Origin: a virus
Virus record (IMG/VR): IMGVR_UViG_3300045996_000404
Location: 1-32,430 of that record
DNA length: 32,430 bases
Strand: one strand, 5' to 3'
Part shown: positions 13,666-22,326 of the stretch, piece after piece
Numbering within the stretch: the first letter of the stretch is position 1
How the letters are laid out: each line of letters begins with the position of its first letter
Notes under the pieces: model-generated
What the model saw: the letters and a program-made list of their open reading frames with translations, nothing else
Database searches by the model: none
What the model was told of the DNA's origin: nothing
Position numbers and translations under genes: made by a program

Positions 13666-15074
13666 TAGCTGGTCCCTTTGTCAGAATCCGCGCGGGCATC
13701 AACGATGTTGAAAGGCGCGTTGCCGCTGAAGCGGACTTTCCAAACGCGATCCCGAGATGAGCCCAGGCGCGTCCACAGCAGCCGCGCGAATCGCTCACCA
13801 ACACGACCGAGCGGGCGCAGGACAGCGTTGCTCCATCGCGCGCCGCTGTCGTCGCTCCAGCTCAGTTCCACTTGCGGGTCAACGCCCTGCGGCGCCTCAC
13901 CTGTCGTGGCGTCGAGGTAGAACGCACTGAAGAACTGCATCACGCGGCCTGGCACCGCCTCATGTGGCGAAATGCGCTCACGAACCAGCGGCTGTCCGGA
14001 ATTCGTGTACGTATTTCGGTCGAGTTCGTACACATATCCGTCCTCATCGCCAACGAAGTGAGCGTCGAAGGCCGCCAGATGCACCCTTGCGCGGTGCTGC
14101 TTGAACTGCCCTTGTGCGTCCAGGTCAGCCCAGTTGTGCCAAGACCCTGATGACACCTCGTAGACCCAGGTCATCTCCACGCCGGGAGCATTGATGGCGT
14201 AGAACGTTTTCCCATCCATCTGAAAGGCGAAAGAGGTCGCCGAGGACAGGTCCGTGCTGGCCTGCATTGCTTGCTCTACCGCAGTCGTGCTCACCCGCTG
14301 CGGCCCGCCGCTTGCGTAGCGGTAGACCATGCCAGACCCGTTCTTGTCGCGGCCGATCCAGAACACGCTCGAATCGATCTCCTGCACCGAATACGCCGCC
14401 GCGCACCCAACTTCGAGAGTCGTGCCCTGCGAGCGCTCGAACGGGTAGTCAGCGCCGGACTGAGCAAGGTTGCGGTGCGTCTCTGTCGTCACCTCGCCGA
14501 ACTGCAACCACCGCTCATTCAGCACAGCCTGCGCGACGAGTTCGTCCGGGGAGCTTTCAGCGCTCGCGAAGTCGAGTGCGTCGTGCGTGGAGGCGTCGTT
14601 GATCGCGCTGATGTACGCGACTTGGCTGTTCGGCCGGATGAACAGAAAGTAGTTGTCGAGGAACCCGACGGTCTTCGAGCCCGTGAAGTCCCCGTCGCTG
14701 ATCTGCGCGAACGCATCGGTGGAAAGGGTGAGCACGTACCCGTTCGCCCCGTCCACGATCATGAGCTGCGACAGCCCGTAGGCCATCCGGACTGGCCCCG
14801 TGGAGGTCTGGAGCGTGCCGAGTTCTGTCGAGGCGTAGCCGCTGAACAGCTCGTACAGCGTGTTTCCGGCCACGACGAACGCCCGCGCGCCAACGCTGAT
14901 GGCCCCGCGAATCTCCGCGCCCAGGCTCCATCGCTGGATGAGCCCCGGCGTGCTTTCGAGCATCCACGGCGCTTTCCCGGGCGTCTCCAACGCCACAAGG
15001 TGCATGTTCACGCTGCGCTGGATGTCGGCCTTGCGGTTTGCCAATGCAGCCGATGGGCCGACAAATGGGATCAA
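13665..15074 (-). CDS. Packaged-DNA stabilisation protein, P22 gp10-like
   Basis: A 469-aa protein starting MIPFVGPSAALANRKADIQR then SVNMH..., with STPGL at residues 41-45: the opening of the P22 gp10 family ('IP..G......R.....QRCVN.Y.E........L..TPGL'). The body is a series of beta segments with propeller-like repeats (for example SVGARAFVVAGNTLYELFSG, LMIVDGANGYVLTL, FVGDEDGYVYELDR). In P22 this protein plugs the portal after DNA packaging and joins the tail hub. Its place near a gp4-like gene on the same strand fits. The stop overlaps the next start by one base. A plus-strand microgene starts 44 bases upstream of it. Confidence 0.85.
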   Translation of the reverse strand: MIPFVGPSAALANRKADIQRSVNMHLVALETPGKAPWMLESTPGLIQRWSLGAEIRGAISVGARAFVVAGNTLYELFSGYASTELGTLQTSTGPVRMAYGLSQLMIVDGANGYVLTLSTDAFAQISDGDFTGSKTVGFLDNYFLFIRPNSQVAYISAINDASTHDALDFASAESSPDELVAQAVLNERWLQFGEVTTETHRNLAQSGADYPFERSQGTTLEVGCAAAYSVQEIDSSVFWIGRDKNGSGMVYRYASGGPQRVSTTAVEQAMQASTDLSSATSFAFQMDGKTFYAINAPGVEMTWVYEVSSGSWHNWADLDAQGQFKQHRARVHLAAFDAHFVGDEDGYVYELDRNTYTNSGQPLVRERISPHEAVPGRVMQFFSAFYLDATTGEAPQGVDPQVELSWSDDSGARWSNAVLRPLGRVGERFARLLWTRLGSSRDRVWKVRFSGNAPFNIVDARADSDKGTS

Positions 15075-15118
15075 GGGGGAACTCCTGTAGACTGGCCGCT
15101 CACCTGAAGGGAGCCACC

Positions 15119-15223
15119 ATGCTGAAACGACTGTGGGCCGCCGTGCTTGCCCTGTGCGGCGCCCTTTACGCGGACCTGGAGCGCATCGACCCCGAGAACC
15201 GCGAGGAACTGAAGACCTACTAG
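15119..15223 (+). CDS. Plus-strand 34-aa microprotein with membrane/signal segment
   Basis: A 34-aa frame on the strand opposite to the late operon: MLKRLWAAVLALCGALYADL, then ERIDPENREELKTY. A basic start, a short hydrophobic stretch (residues 5-17) and an acidic polar tail suggest a small membrane or secreted peptide. AAGGGAG (15107-15113) is a strong ribosome site five bases before the ATG. It lies in the gap between the spike gene and the gp10-like gene, and its stop overlaps the spike stop by four bases. No promoter is evident; TAGACT at 15088 lacks a -35. Function unknown. It could be a superinfection-exclusion or moron peptide. Confidence 0.5.
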   Translation: MLKRLWAAVLALCGALYADLERIDPENREELKTY

Positions 15224-17283
15224 ACGAGCGCGGGCATGTTGAAGCCCTCGCGGAAGTAGTTCACGATGGCCTTGGCTGTCCAGTCATAGCGCCAGGTGCC
15301 GCGCTTGAGCGTTCGGGCCACCGAGCAGTATTCCGGCACGCCGTCCGCGCTCGTCACGGTCACGCCGCGCGCTTGAAGGTACGTCTTGAGGTTGCGCGCT
15401 GTGGTCGTGGTGCCAAGCGCTGCATTGGCAGCCGCGAGCGTCGCGAAGGTCTGCGTCTCGGTGTAGATGCTTTGGTCCGAACCACCCGTGCCGCCAGGGT
15501 ACGGGTCATAGCGTGTCGTCCCGCCAGTGAACGTGCCGATCACCGTGTTGTGCTTCCAGTAGTTCACACCCAGCGCCGGGTAATTCCAGACCGTGCCTGT
15601 GTACGTCACGCCCGTGTAGGCATCGATCGGGTTGTATGTCGCCGACGTGCTCGTGCTGCTGGTCGTGCCACCACCGCCCAGGCCGTCGCGAATGTTCATC
15701 GCGGCGCCAGTGTGCGACCCGCTGGTGAAGCAAATCACGTTGTTGCACAGCAGGTTTTCGGCCGTGGTGCGGTACTGGATCTCCTGCGCCGCCGTCGAGA
15801 TGCCGGCCAGCTGCATGCCGTTCAGCGTGTACGTGCCTGAAACGCCGCCATCGGTCACGATGTTGTGCATGACAGGAGCGCGGAAGATGCCGCCTCGAAT
15901 CTCGAAGCCCCAGCCCGGGTGCGCGCCGCCTGCTGCGTAGTACACCTGGTGCACGTTGTCGCGGACGTAGCCCGTTGGCACCTGATCGTCTCCACCGTGC
16001 GCGCCGGTCGCCAGGTAGCCCTGGAGGAAGAAGTTTCCTTCGAGGATCGGGGCGTTGCGGAACTGGTCACCCGAGGCGCCGACGATCGACACGTTATTGC
16101 GGAACCACGATTCGTTGTGGTTGCACGTACCCGACTGGTAGAAGTTGCGCGAGAAGGCATCCCAGCTGGTCGAGGCAGGCGGCCACGACAACGTGGTGTA
16201 GTCCTCGCCGTCATTGAAGCCGTTGCGGAAGCACAGGCAGTCCTCGAAGCGGATGCGGTGGAGTTCGGTGCCGTAGCAGTAGAAGCCGGCCGGGCCGCTC
16301 GACGTGGTGTTGTATGCGTCGGCGAGGATGCAGCGGCGAAACGTCTGCTCCCCGTTTTGCTTGATCGTCGCACCCGAGAAGTTCATCGCCATACCCTGGG
16401 TACGGTCGAAGAAGCAGTCCTCCCACAACACGCCGGTTTCGTCCACCGTGGCGTTCAGCAGGCTGCTGCCGTAGGACGAATTGGTGATCGCGCGCCCGGC
16501 CGTCGATGTCGAGCCGCGCACGCTGCCGTCCAGATGCAGGGACAGGTACTTGACGTTGCGATGCAGGTGCGTGCTGCCGGTCTGATTGCGCCCGAAGAAC
16601 CCCGATGACAACGGGTGGATGAACCGCGGCCTGGCCGTCGAAAGGTCGCCATAAGCGCCCGTCACTTGCGGGTATGTCGTGTCACTGCACCCCGGTCGGC
16701 TCAGCGCACCGAAGGAGTTCGCAGGCGTCGAAGTTGCGTCCCCTTCGAGGTTGAAACTCACGAAGTCGTCAACGATGTCCAGCGTCGTGCCGCGCTTGAA
16801 CAGGAACCAGTCCGGCCGGTTGTGGCGTCCGAGGTTGACGCCAGGGGTGATGGATGCCAGCTGAAGGCGGTTGTACGTGCCGATGTTCTGGCCGTCGCGG
16901 CGATGGCAGACGTAGGCGTAGCGCTTGTACGGCTTGATGGGGCCGGTCGGGTTCATCGGGTCGGTGCCGTAGGCCACGCCACCCGCGCCGGTCGGGGAGC
17001 CGGCGCTGTCGATGATGTCAGTGCCGTCGAAGAAGTAGTAGTCCGCCGCCTGGTCGAGAGCAAGCTCTGTCGTCACCACCGTTTGCGACGGGTCGATGTA
17101 GTAGATCCGCGATCCCGTCTGGTTGGCGAAGCTCGTCAACCCGCCCACGACGCCAGCATCAGGCGGGCGCGGCGTCGGGACGGTCCAGTCCCCGACATCG
17201 GCGGTCGATTCCGATGCCGCGCCGGGATAGACAACACCGACCGGGAGAAACGACCCGTTCGGACCCTTCAGGCCAGGACCCAT
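15220..17283 (-). CDS. Tailspike-like protein with right-handed beta-helix
   Basis: A 687-aa protein. A short N-terminus (MGPGLKGPNGSFLPVGVVYP) is followed by a beta-rich region. From about residue 200 to 560 there are repeating short strands and turns rich in Asn, Gly and Cys (HRNVKYLSLHLDGSVRG, GVLWEDCFFDRTQGMAMNFS, IRFEDCLCFRNGFNDGEDY, ESWFRNNVSIVGASGDQFRN), typical of a parallel beta-helix of the pectate-lyase/tailspike type. The C-terminus ends near WRYDWTAKAIVNYFREG. It starts within the stop of the upstream fibre gene (TAATG), so the two are coupled and may form one adsorption apparatus. Glycan depolymerase activity is possible but no catalytic residues can be assigned. Confidence 0.75.
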   Translation of the reverse strand: MGPGLKGPNGSFLPVGVVYPGAASESTADVGDWTVPTPRPPDAGVVGGLTSFANQTGSRIYYIDPSQTVVTTELALDQAADYYFFDGTDIIDSAGSPTGAGGVAYGTDPMNPTGPIKPYKRYAYVCHRRDGQNIGTYNRLQLASITPGVNLGRHNRPDWFLFKRGTTLDIVDDFVSFNLEGDATSTPANSFGALSRPGCSDTTYPQVTGAYGDLSTARPRFIHPLSSGFFGRNQTGSTHLHRNVKYLSLHLDGSVRGSTSTAGRAITNSSYGSSLLNATVDETGVLWEDCFFDRTQGMAMNFSGATIKQNGEQTFRRCILADAYNTTSSGPAGFYCYGTELHRIRFEDCLCFRNGFNDGEDYTTLSWPPASTSWDAFSRNFYQSGTCNHNESWFRNNVSIVGASGDQFRNAPILEGNFFLQGYLATGAHGGDDQVPTGYVRDNVHQVYYAAGGAHPGWGFEIRGGIFRAPVMHNIVTDGGVSGTYTLNGMQLAGISTAAQEIQYRTTAENLLCNNVICFTSGSHTGAAMNIRDGLGGGGTTSSTSTSATYNPIDAYTGVTYTGTVWNYPALGVNYWKHNTVIGTFTGGTTRYDPYPGGTGGSDQSIYTETQTFATLAAANAALGTTTTARNLKTYLQARGVTVTSADGVPEYCSVARTLKRGTWRYDWTAKAIVNYFREGFNMPALV

Positions 17284-19082
17284 TACTGCACCACGACGTT
17301 ATCGTTGGTGGCGACGGTCTGGATCGCCACGCGGTTGTATCGGGCGGCCGGCGTCACCGTGCCGGCATCCACGCCATCCAGCGTCACGCCGGTTGCGCAT
17401 GTGATCGTCGGGCGCCCAACGCCGCCCCAAATGACGGTCACGCCGTTGGGGAACGACTGGCCGGCAGCGATGGTGAAGCTCCCAGCGCCTGCCCCGGTGT
17501 AGCGCAGGACCGTGCCGTCATCGGCGCTCACCAGCGCGCGGGCCGCCGCCTCATCGACCGGCGTGAAGTTCGAGCTTCCGCCGCCGCCTGTGATGTTCAC
17601 CGTGACCGCGCCGCCGGTGTTGCTGGCGGTGACGCCAGAGCCGGTGAAGTCGATCGAGGTCAGCGAAGTGGTGAGCGTCGAGCCCTCATCCTTGACCGTG
17701 ATGGGGACCGTGGTGGTGGCGTCTGGATCGTAGATTTCGACCGTGTAGCCTTCCAGGCTCACCGTGTCGGATGTGCTCGCGCGAGTGAGTTCGATCGTGA
17801 CCGCAACACCCGCGACCCCGGTGGCCGCCGTTGCGGTGCCGAAGACCAGGGTGGACGAGCCTGTCAGACCCAACTGGGTCGAGGCCATGCCGATCTGCGA
17901 GGACGTGCTGTTGCGGTTGCGGAAGGCGATGCAGCCATCCACCGCAAGCGTTGAGGCGGCCGGCGACACCGCGCCGTTACCGTACAGGCTCGTGCCGCCC
18001 AACTTCACGTTGAAGGACAGCGTGCCGTTCGTGCCGACCTTCTTGACCTTGTAGCGGATGACGACTTCCGCATTGGCGCCAAGCGCCGGCAGGGAAATGC
18101 TCGCCACCTGCTCGGCCACCCCGGCGCCCGCCGAAATGGTGACCGTCGCACCGCTGGAGGCGTAGGGCTTGAACACCGAGCCATAGCCGGACGAGGCCAG
18201 CATGGTTTGCAGCAGCGCAGCCAGCGCGGTGAGCGTCACGTCGGAGGGCGCTGCGGTGCTGCCGCTGACGTTGCCCTTCACCGTGTTGTTCGCCATCGTG
18301 GCGAGCTTGGCGTTGCTCCACGAGGCGTCAGGCACTGTGACCGTGCCAGTCATCGTCGGGGAGGTGATCGTCGGCGTGTTGATCGTCGGCGAAGTGAGCG
18401 TCTTGTTCGTCAGCGTGGCCGCGTTGGTCCGCTCGGCGAAGACGTGCGCCGTAGTCGCAACCTGCGTGGTGTTCGTCGCAGCGGCTGCGGTGGGTGCGGC
18501 AGGCGTGCCGGTGAACGTCGGCGAAGCAAGGTTGGCCTTCAGGTCGAGCGCGGTTTGCGCTGCGGTGCTGACCGGCTTGTTCGCGTCCGAGGTGTTGTTG
18601 ACGTTGCCCAGGCCCACCATCGTCGCCGTGATGCCCGACACCGTGCCGGTGAAGGTGGGCGAGGCGATGTTGGCCTTGAGGTCAAGCGCGGCCTGCTGGG
18701 CGGTGCTGACGGGCTTGTTGGCGTCGGACGTGTTGTCCGCATTGCCAAGACCCACATCGCCCTTGACGATCCCGCTCGGCGTGGTGATGACGGGCGATGC
18801 CGCGATCAGCGTGCCGGTGGGGAACGTCTTGGCGGCAATGTTGGTCTGGATCTGATCCAGCACCATGTCGCCTGCGCCAGGCGGCGTGTTGAAGGTGCCG
18901 TCAGCACAGAGGTAGGTGGACGAGCCGCCCCCGGACGCAGGGACCAAGCCGGCAGCAACGGAGGTGAACGTGCTGGTGCCTGCTTTGGTCGCAAGCTCGT
19001 CGTTCACGCCATCGAAGTTCGCATCGACTTCTGCGGCCGTGAGATTGCGACCCAGGCCGACGCGGCGGGTTATGACTGCCAT
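17283..19082 (-). CDS. Tail fibre protein with phage-fibre repeats
   Basis: A 599-aa fibre. The N-terminus (VGLGRNLTAAEVDANFDGVN) is the attachment module shared by many fibres. Residues about 100-220 contain imperfect repeats around NNTSDANKPVSTAAQTALDL and LKANLASPTFTGTPAAP, a well-known trimeric shaft repeat. Then come Thr-rich repeats (SPTINTPTITSPTMTGTVTV) and, from residue 300, a beta-rich domain resembling a capsular or fibre knob. The stop overlaps the start of the spike gene behind it. It probably carries the spike or contacts the host surface. Confidence 0.85.
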   Translation of the reverse strand: MAVITRRVGLGRNLTAAEVDANFDGVNDELATKAGTSTFTSVAAGLVPASGGGSSTYLCADGTFNTPPGAGDMVLDQIQTNIAAKTFPTGTLIAASPVITTPSGIVKGDVGLGNADNTSDANKPVSTAQQAALDLKANIASPTFTGTVSGITATMVGLGNVNNTSDANKPVSTAAQTALDLKANLASPTFTGTPAAPTAAAATNTTQVATTAHVFAERTNAATLTNKTLTSPTINTPTITSPTMTGTVTVPDASWSNAKLATMANNTVKGNVSGSTAAPSDVTLTALAALLQTMLASSGYGSVFKPYASSGATVTISAGAGVAEQVASISLPALGANAEVVIRYKVKKVGTNGTLSFNVKLGGTSLYGNGAVSPAASTLAVDGCIAFRNRNSTSSQIGMASTQLGLTGSSTLVFGTATAATGVAGVAVTIELTRASTSDTVSLEGYTVEIYDPDATTTVPITVKDEGSTLTTSLTSIDFTGSGVTASNTGGAVTVNITGGGGSSNFTPVDEAAARALVSADDGTVLRYTGAGAGSFTIAAGQSFPNGVTVIWGGVGRPTITCATGVTLDGVDAGTVTPAARYNRVAIQTVATNDNVVVQ

Positions 19083-19094
19083 CTAGGGGAACCT

Positions 19095-19289
19095 CTATGC
19101 GTAGTTGTCGGCGTAGTTGTCGGCGTACAGGCTTGCGCCCTCGACGACTTCTTCCACCGGAGCGGTGCGGGCGCGCGGCTCGATGAACTTGCGGCCGTTG
19201 AATTCGTAGGCGGTTTCTTGGTCGCCCCACTCTTTGCCCCAGGCACGCTGGGACACTTCGAGCCAACTGAGTTGCCGGGTCTGCGTCAT
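19095..19289 (-). CDS. Small phage protein with YADN repeat tail (64 aa)
   Basis: A 64-aa protein starting MTQTRQLSWLEVSQRAWG, one base after the stop of the gp4-like gene and 12 bases before the tail fibre. The C-terminus ends ...SLYADNYADNYA, in which the four-residue unit YADN is duplicated; the DNA shows the matching 12-base repeat (19098-19121). No domain is recognised. Its place between the tail accessory and fibre genes suggests a small tail or chaperone-type protein. Confidence 0.6.
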   Translation of the reverse strand: MTQTRQLSWLEVSQRAWGKEWGDQETAYEFNGRKFIEPRARTAPVEEVVEGASLYADNYADNYA

Positions 19290-19290
19290 G

Positions 19291-20247
19291 TCAGTACGAG
19301 TCCGGCTCGCTCTGGTAGTACGCGGTCGATTTCGCAGGGTTGGCGTTCTTCGCCATCGCCAGCGATTCGTCGCGAACGGACTTCAATTCCGCCGTCAGCG
19401 GCTTGCCGAACGGCATGCACAGGTCCATCGACAGCTGCGCCGACAGCGGGCGGAACCACTCGGCCGGGAAGTCCACGTCATCGCCCGTAGCCGTCGAGTC
19501 CTCGATGGCCGACAGGTAGACGAAGCGCAGCACGTCGGTGAGTTCTTCCGGCGCGCGGTTGAGGTACAGCGTTGCGCCGGTCTTGCCCGCCTCGAAGTAG
19601 CCCGCCGAGGGGCGACCTTCGTTGCTCTTGGTCGGGATGAGTTCGTATTCGCTCACCGACAGATTCGGGTCGAACGGCACGTCATCGCCGTTGGTATCGC
19701 GCACCACCGCCGAGATGATCTCCAGCGGGCGCAGAATCTTGCTGGTGTAGGCGAACACCTGCGCGCCACCGGCAACCGCGCCCGTGAGCGCGGCCGTGAT
19801 CGTGACGGTCGATCCGCTGGGTGCCCCGTTGATGGTCGTCCACTGGAACGACCCGGAGTCCAGCAGCACGCCGATGCGCATGGCGCTTGCAAGCCCCGAG
19901 ATGGAACTCACCGTGAGCGTGGTTGCGCCCGCTATCGTCGCTGCCGTGGTCGTCGTGGAGACGTAGGCCTCGGAGGCGCACTCGTCGCCGGTCGGGCCGA
20001 GGTCATAGCCGACCTGGCCCGACTGCATGAACAGGTAGCCGCGGCGCCGGGTCCACATCTTCAAGCCCGGCGCGAAGTCCGCAGACCCCGACCACTGCTT
20101 GACGATCATGTTGAGCTTGCGGCGAGCCAGCACCACGTCTTCGGCGTTGAGCGTTTGCCCGGCCGCAGCAACGCCGATGTTCTCCAGCGCGTCGGTGATG
20201 ATGTCCAGCTCGGTGACGCTGAAACTGGTGGTGCCGCTAGTTGGCAT
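19291..20247 (-). CDS. P22 gp4-like tail accessory / head-completion protein
   Basis: A 318-aa protein. The N-terminus TELDIITDALENIGVAAAGQ and the following block (AEDVVLARRKLNMIVKQWS) match the gp4 family of P22-like phages ('DI...AL..IGVL..GE.....E...AL..LN.M...W'). P22 gp4 closes the portal after packaging and has a peptidoglycan-hydrolase activity in its family description. Residues 100-160 are an inserted Thr/Ala-rich beta module (TTTTAATIAGATTLTVSSIS), making it longer than P22 gp4 (about 166 aa); this insertion is common in beta-proteobacterial podophages. It follows directly after the methyltransferase-GT gene (no intergenic space). Confidence 0.8.
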   Translation of the reverse strand: MPTSGTTSFSVTELDIITDALENIGVAAAGQTLNAEDVVLARRKLNMIVKQWSGSADFAPGLKMWTRRRGYLFMQSGQVGYDLGPTGDECASEAYVSTTTTAATIAGATTLTVSSISGLASAMRIGVLLDSGSFQWTTINGAPSGSTVTITAALTGAVAGGAQVFAYTSKILRPLEIISAVVRDTNGDDVPFDPNLSVSEYELIPTKSNEGRPSAGYFEAGKTGATLYLNRAPEELTDVLRFVYLSAIEDSTATGDDVDFPAEWFRPLSAQLSMDLCMPFGKPLTAELKSVRDESLAMAKNANPAKSTAYYQSEPDSY

Positions 20248-21780
20248 TTAGGCCGCCTTCCTCAGAAAGCCCTCGAAGGCCTCCCAGACTTGATCGACGC
20301 TGATGTCGGCAGCGCAGGCGGCCGTCCCAGTCACCTCGTCTCGCTTGCAGTGCTCAAAGCTGTACTGCATGAGATGGCACGGGAAACATGCGGTGTTGCG
20401 CGGCTCGACGCTCGCGGTGTTCACCCAATACTTCGTCAGGTTCTCGCGCGATGAATGCGACAGAAGAACGATCTTCGGCATGCCCATATGGCCCGCCGCG
20501 TTCAGAATCCCCGTCTCCGCGCCAATCACCATGTCGCACTCGGCCAGCAGCGCCATGCTTTCGCGAATGGTGTACTTGCCCGACTTCTTGACGATGCGAG
20601 GCTCGTTCTCCCAGCCCTCCTCCAGCATCTGCGACAGCTCGTCGCCGACCGTCAGAATCCGCGCCGTGGGGTGCTTGACCATCACGCGCGCGAAGAAGGC
20701 GTCCTGATGCGGCCACACCTTGTGAACGCTGGAGCCAGCCAGCGAGTACATGATGAGCATGGACCCGCCGATCTTCTGGCGCTCCTTCTTGGCCCACGCC
20801 TTTTCCTCGGCCGTGGCGTAGAACATGGGCTTGGGCGGCATCGGCACTTCGGCCAGGTCGTGCTGAAACTCCATGTAGTTCGTGTCCATGCGCTTGCGGC
20901 GCACGCTGATCGGCCACGCATGGTTCGGGCGGCCGGGCAGTGCCAACAGCGTGCCCTCAACGGACTCGCTCAGGTTGATGAACTTCTCGTACTTCTTCTT
21001 CTCCCAGCCCCAAAAGTGCGGCAGGGCGAGGTTCGGCACCTGGTCGGTGTCCTGGATGTAGAACTCGTCAATGTGCGGGTCATGCCGCAGCACGTCTTGC
21101 GTGCGGGGCGTGCAGTAGAACGTGACGTGGTAGCCCTGCTCCTTCAGCGCCGGCAGGATGCTGCTGGCCTGGATGGCGTCACCGAACGCGCCATAGCGCA
21201 GCACGGCCGCTCGCTTGGCCGGCTTCGGGTTGCGGTGGCTGTACAGGTGCTTGCCGTCCGTGCGCTTTTTGAAGACGAAGAACAGCGAGTACTCGAAGTC
21301 CTCGTTCCGCTTCTCGCAGCGCACCAGATCCCAGCCGCCAACCTCTTTCATGGCCGCGAGCACCCGCTCGGTGTTCACGTTCCACTTGTGGTCGGGGTTG
21401 GCTCCTGGCTCGCCGACCTTGGGATACTCGTCCTCGTCGGGGAGGTACAGAACGAGGTAACCCGAGGGCTTGATGACGCGCCACCACTCCTTCAGGCACG
21501 CCGCGTAGTCGCTGACATGCTCCAGGCAGTGGCTGGAATACGCGAAGTCCATCGACGCCGAGCCGAACACGTCGAGCTTGGTCACGTCGGACACCACGTC
21601 CGGCTTCATCTGCGTGCCGAACTGGGCCGTGGCGGTGTAGTTGTCCACACCGATGAAGTGCGGAAACGCCTTGTTGGCGCCGCATCCGAGATCCAGGCCG
21701 CGACCACGGGTGTAGGGCACAAGCTCCCACATGATCTTTCCCGATTCGTTGCCTTGTGGATCTTCTGCGCGCCAGACCAT
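20248..21780 (-). CDS. Fusion of SAM methyltransferase and GT9-type (heptosyltransferase-like) glycosyltransferase
   Basis: A 510-aa protein from ATG 21780. Residues 1-170 are a class I methyltransferase: motif I LDLGCGANKAFPHFIGVD, an acidic motif II region and SSHCLEHVSDYAACLKEWWR, then VIKPSGYLVLYLP. Residues 195-500 match glycosyltransferase family 9 (ADP-heptose:LPS heptosyltransferase type): RYGAFGDAIQASSILPALKE near the start and MVIGAETGILNAAGHMGMPK near the C-terminus, where GT9 enzymes bind the nucleotide sugar. Six cysteines cluster near the end (FPCHLMQYSFEHC..). It lies inside the morphogenesis genes, between the decoration-like gene (with an intervening terminator) and the gp4-like gene. 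It may modify host LPS or a virion component; substrate unknown. No frameshift is seen. Confidence 0.85.
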   Translation of the reverse strand: MVWRAEDPQGNESGKIMWELVPYTRGRGLDLGCGANKAFPHFIGVDNYTATAQFGTQMKPDVVSDVTKLDVFGSASMDFAYSSHCLEHVSDYAACLKEWWRVIKPSGYLVLYLPDEDEYPKVGEPGANPDHKWNVNTERVLAAMKEVGGWDLVRCEKRNEDFEYSLFFVFKKRTDGKHLYSHRNPKPAKRAAVLRYGAFGDAIQASSILPALKEQGYHVTFYCTPRTQDVLRHDPHIDEFYIQDTDQVPNLALPHFWGWEKKKYEKFINLSESVEGTLLALPGRPNHAWPISVRRKRMDTNYMEFQHDLAEVPMPPKPMFYATAEEKAWAKKERQKIGGSMLIMYSLAGSSVHKVWPHQDAFFARVMVKHPTARILTVGDELSQMLEEGWENEPRIVKKSGKYTIRESMALLAECDMVIGAETGILNAAGHMGMPKIVLLSHSSRENLTKYWVNTASVEPRNTACFPCHLMQYSFEHCKRDEVTGTAACAADISVDQVWEAFEGFLRKAA

Positions 21781-21805
21781 TGATTGCGTTGCCGGTTGGT
21801 GAATG

Positions 21806-21828
21806 AAAAAGGGGACCCGAAGGTCCCC
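21806..21828 (-). terminator. Intrinsic terminator after the head genes
   Basis: A perfect seven-base stem GGGGACC/GGTCCCC with a TTCG tetraloop is followed on the minus strand by five T residues (21806-21810). It lies 21 bases after the stop of the 130-aa decoration-like gene and 25 bases before the start of the methyltransferase-glycosyltransferase gene. It would end or lower head-gene transcription, so tail genes would depend on antitermination or partial read-through. Confidence 0.85.
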
Positions 21829-21848
21829 TCTGCCGGGTGCGTGGCCGC

Positions 21849-22241
21849 TTACGCGGTCAGCGCGGCTCCCGGGGTCAGCTTGCACTCGACGGCGAAGCTC
21901 ATCACCGCGGTGGCGTCGGTGCCGTGGGTCAGGTAGACCTGATCGCCGGCAATCAGCGAAACCGCAGTGGCGAGTTCGTCACGCCGGGTGGCGCGCGAGG
22001 CAGACGTGAGCACCGTCAGCGTGGTGGTGGCGGTCGTGGTGCCGCTCACCGTGTACATCAGCGGTTGCGAGCCGGCAGCGGTCGATGCGATGTTCGGCGA
22101 GGTTTGAACTGCCTTGATCTGCATCGCCGTGAAGGCCGCGAACTTCTGGCTGATGCCGTTGGCGCCGACCGTGGTGTTGCCGGCGAAGACGTGCGGCGCG
22201 GAATACGCCGGGTTGTCGTATGCGAGGTTCTGTTGAGCCAT
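21849..22241 (-). CDS. Capsid decoration-like / head protein (130 aa)
   Basis: A 130-aa protein beginning MAQQNLAYDNPAYSAPHVFA, directly downstream of the major capsid gene. It is Ala/Thr-rich and beta in character (SQPLMYTVSGTTTATTTLTV, IAGDQVYLTHGTDATAVMSF), like small decoration or head-stabilising proteins that follow the capsid gene in many tailed phages. It shares the MAQQ start with the capsid protein. The gene is followed by a strong terminator. No enzyme motif; assignment by position and composition. Confidence 0.7.
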   Translation of the reverse strand: MAQQNLAYDNPAYSAPHVFAGNTTVGANGISQKFAAFTAMQIKAVQTSPNIASTAAGSQPLMYTVSGTTTATTTLTVLTSASRATRRDELATAVSLIAGDQVYLTHGTDATAVMSFAVECKLTPGAALTA

Positions 22242-22258
22242 GGATCACTTTCATTGCT

Positions 22259-22279
22259 CCTGCACGTCTCCCATGCAGG
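22259..22279 (-). promoter_or_regulatory. Small hairpin upstream of the decoration-like gene
   Basis: CCTGCA and TGCAGG (six-base stem, nine-base loop) lie in the 85-base gap between the capsid and decoration-like genes. One arm overlaps AGGAG, the only strong ribosome-site-like sequence here, which is about 15 bases from the ATG at 22241. There is no T tract, so it is not an intrinsic terminator. It might mark an RNA processing or translation-control site, or be chance. Nothing else is seen in this gap. Confidence 0.3.
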
Positions 22280-22326
22280 GCGTTGGTTGGCAGAGGGGGC
22301 AGACCCTTTGAGCCAAGTTCAGGAGG

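Noticed and set aside
15081-15100. Promoter for the 15119 microgene (TAGACT at 15088)
   Set aside because: No -35 hexamer at a usable distance; not distinguishable from chance.
13081-19082. Diversity-generating retroelement, expected in Bordetella BPP-1-like podophages
   Set aside because: No reverse transcriptase, accessory protein or template/variable repeat pair was found in any frame.
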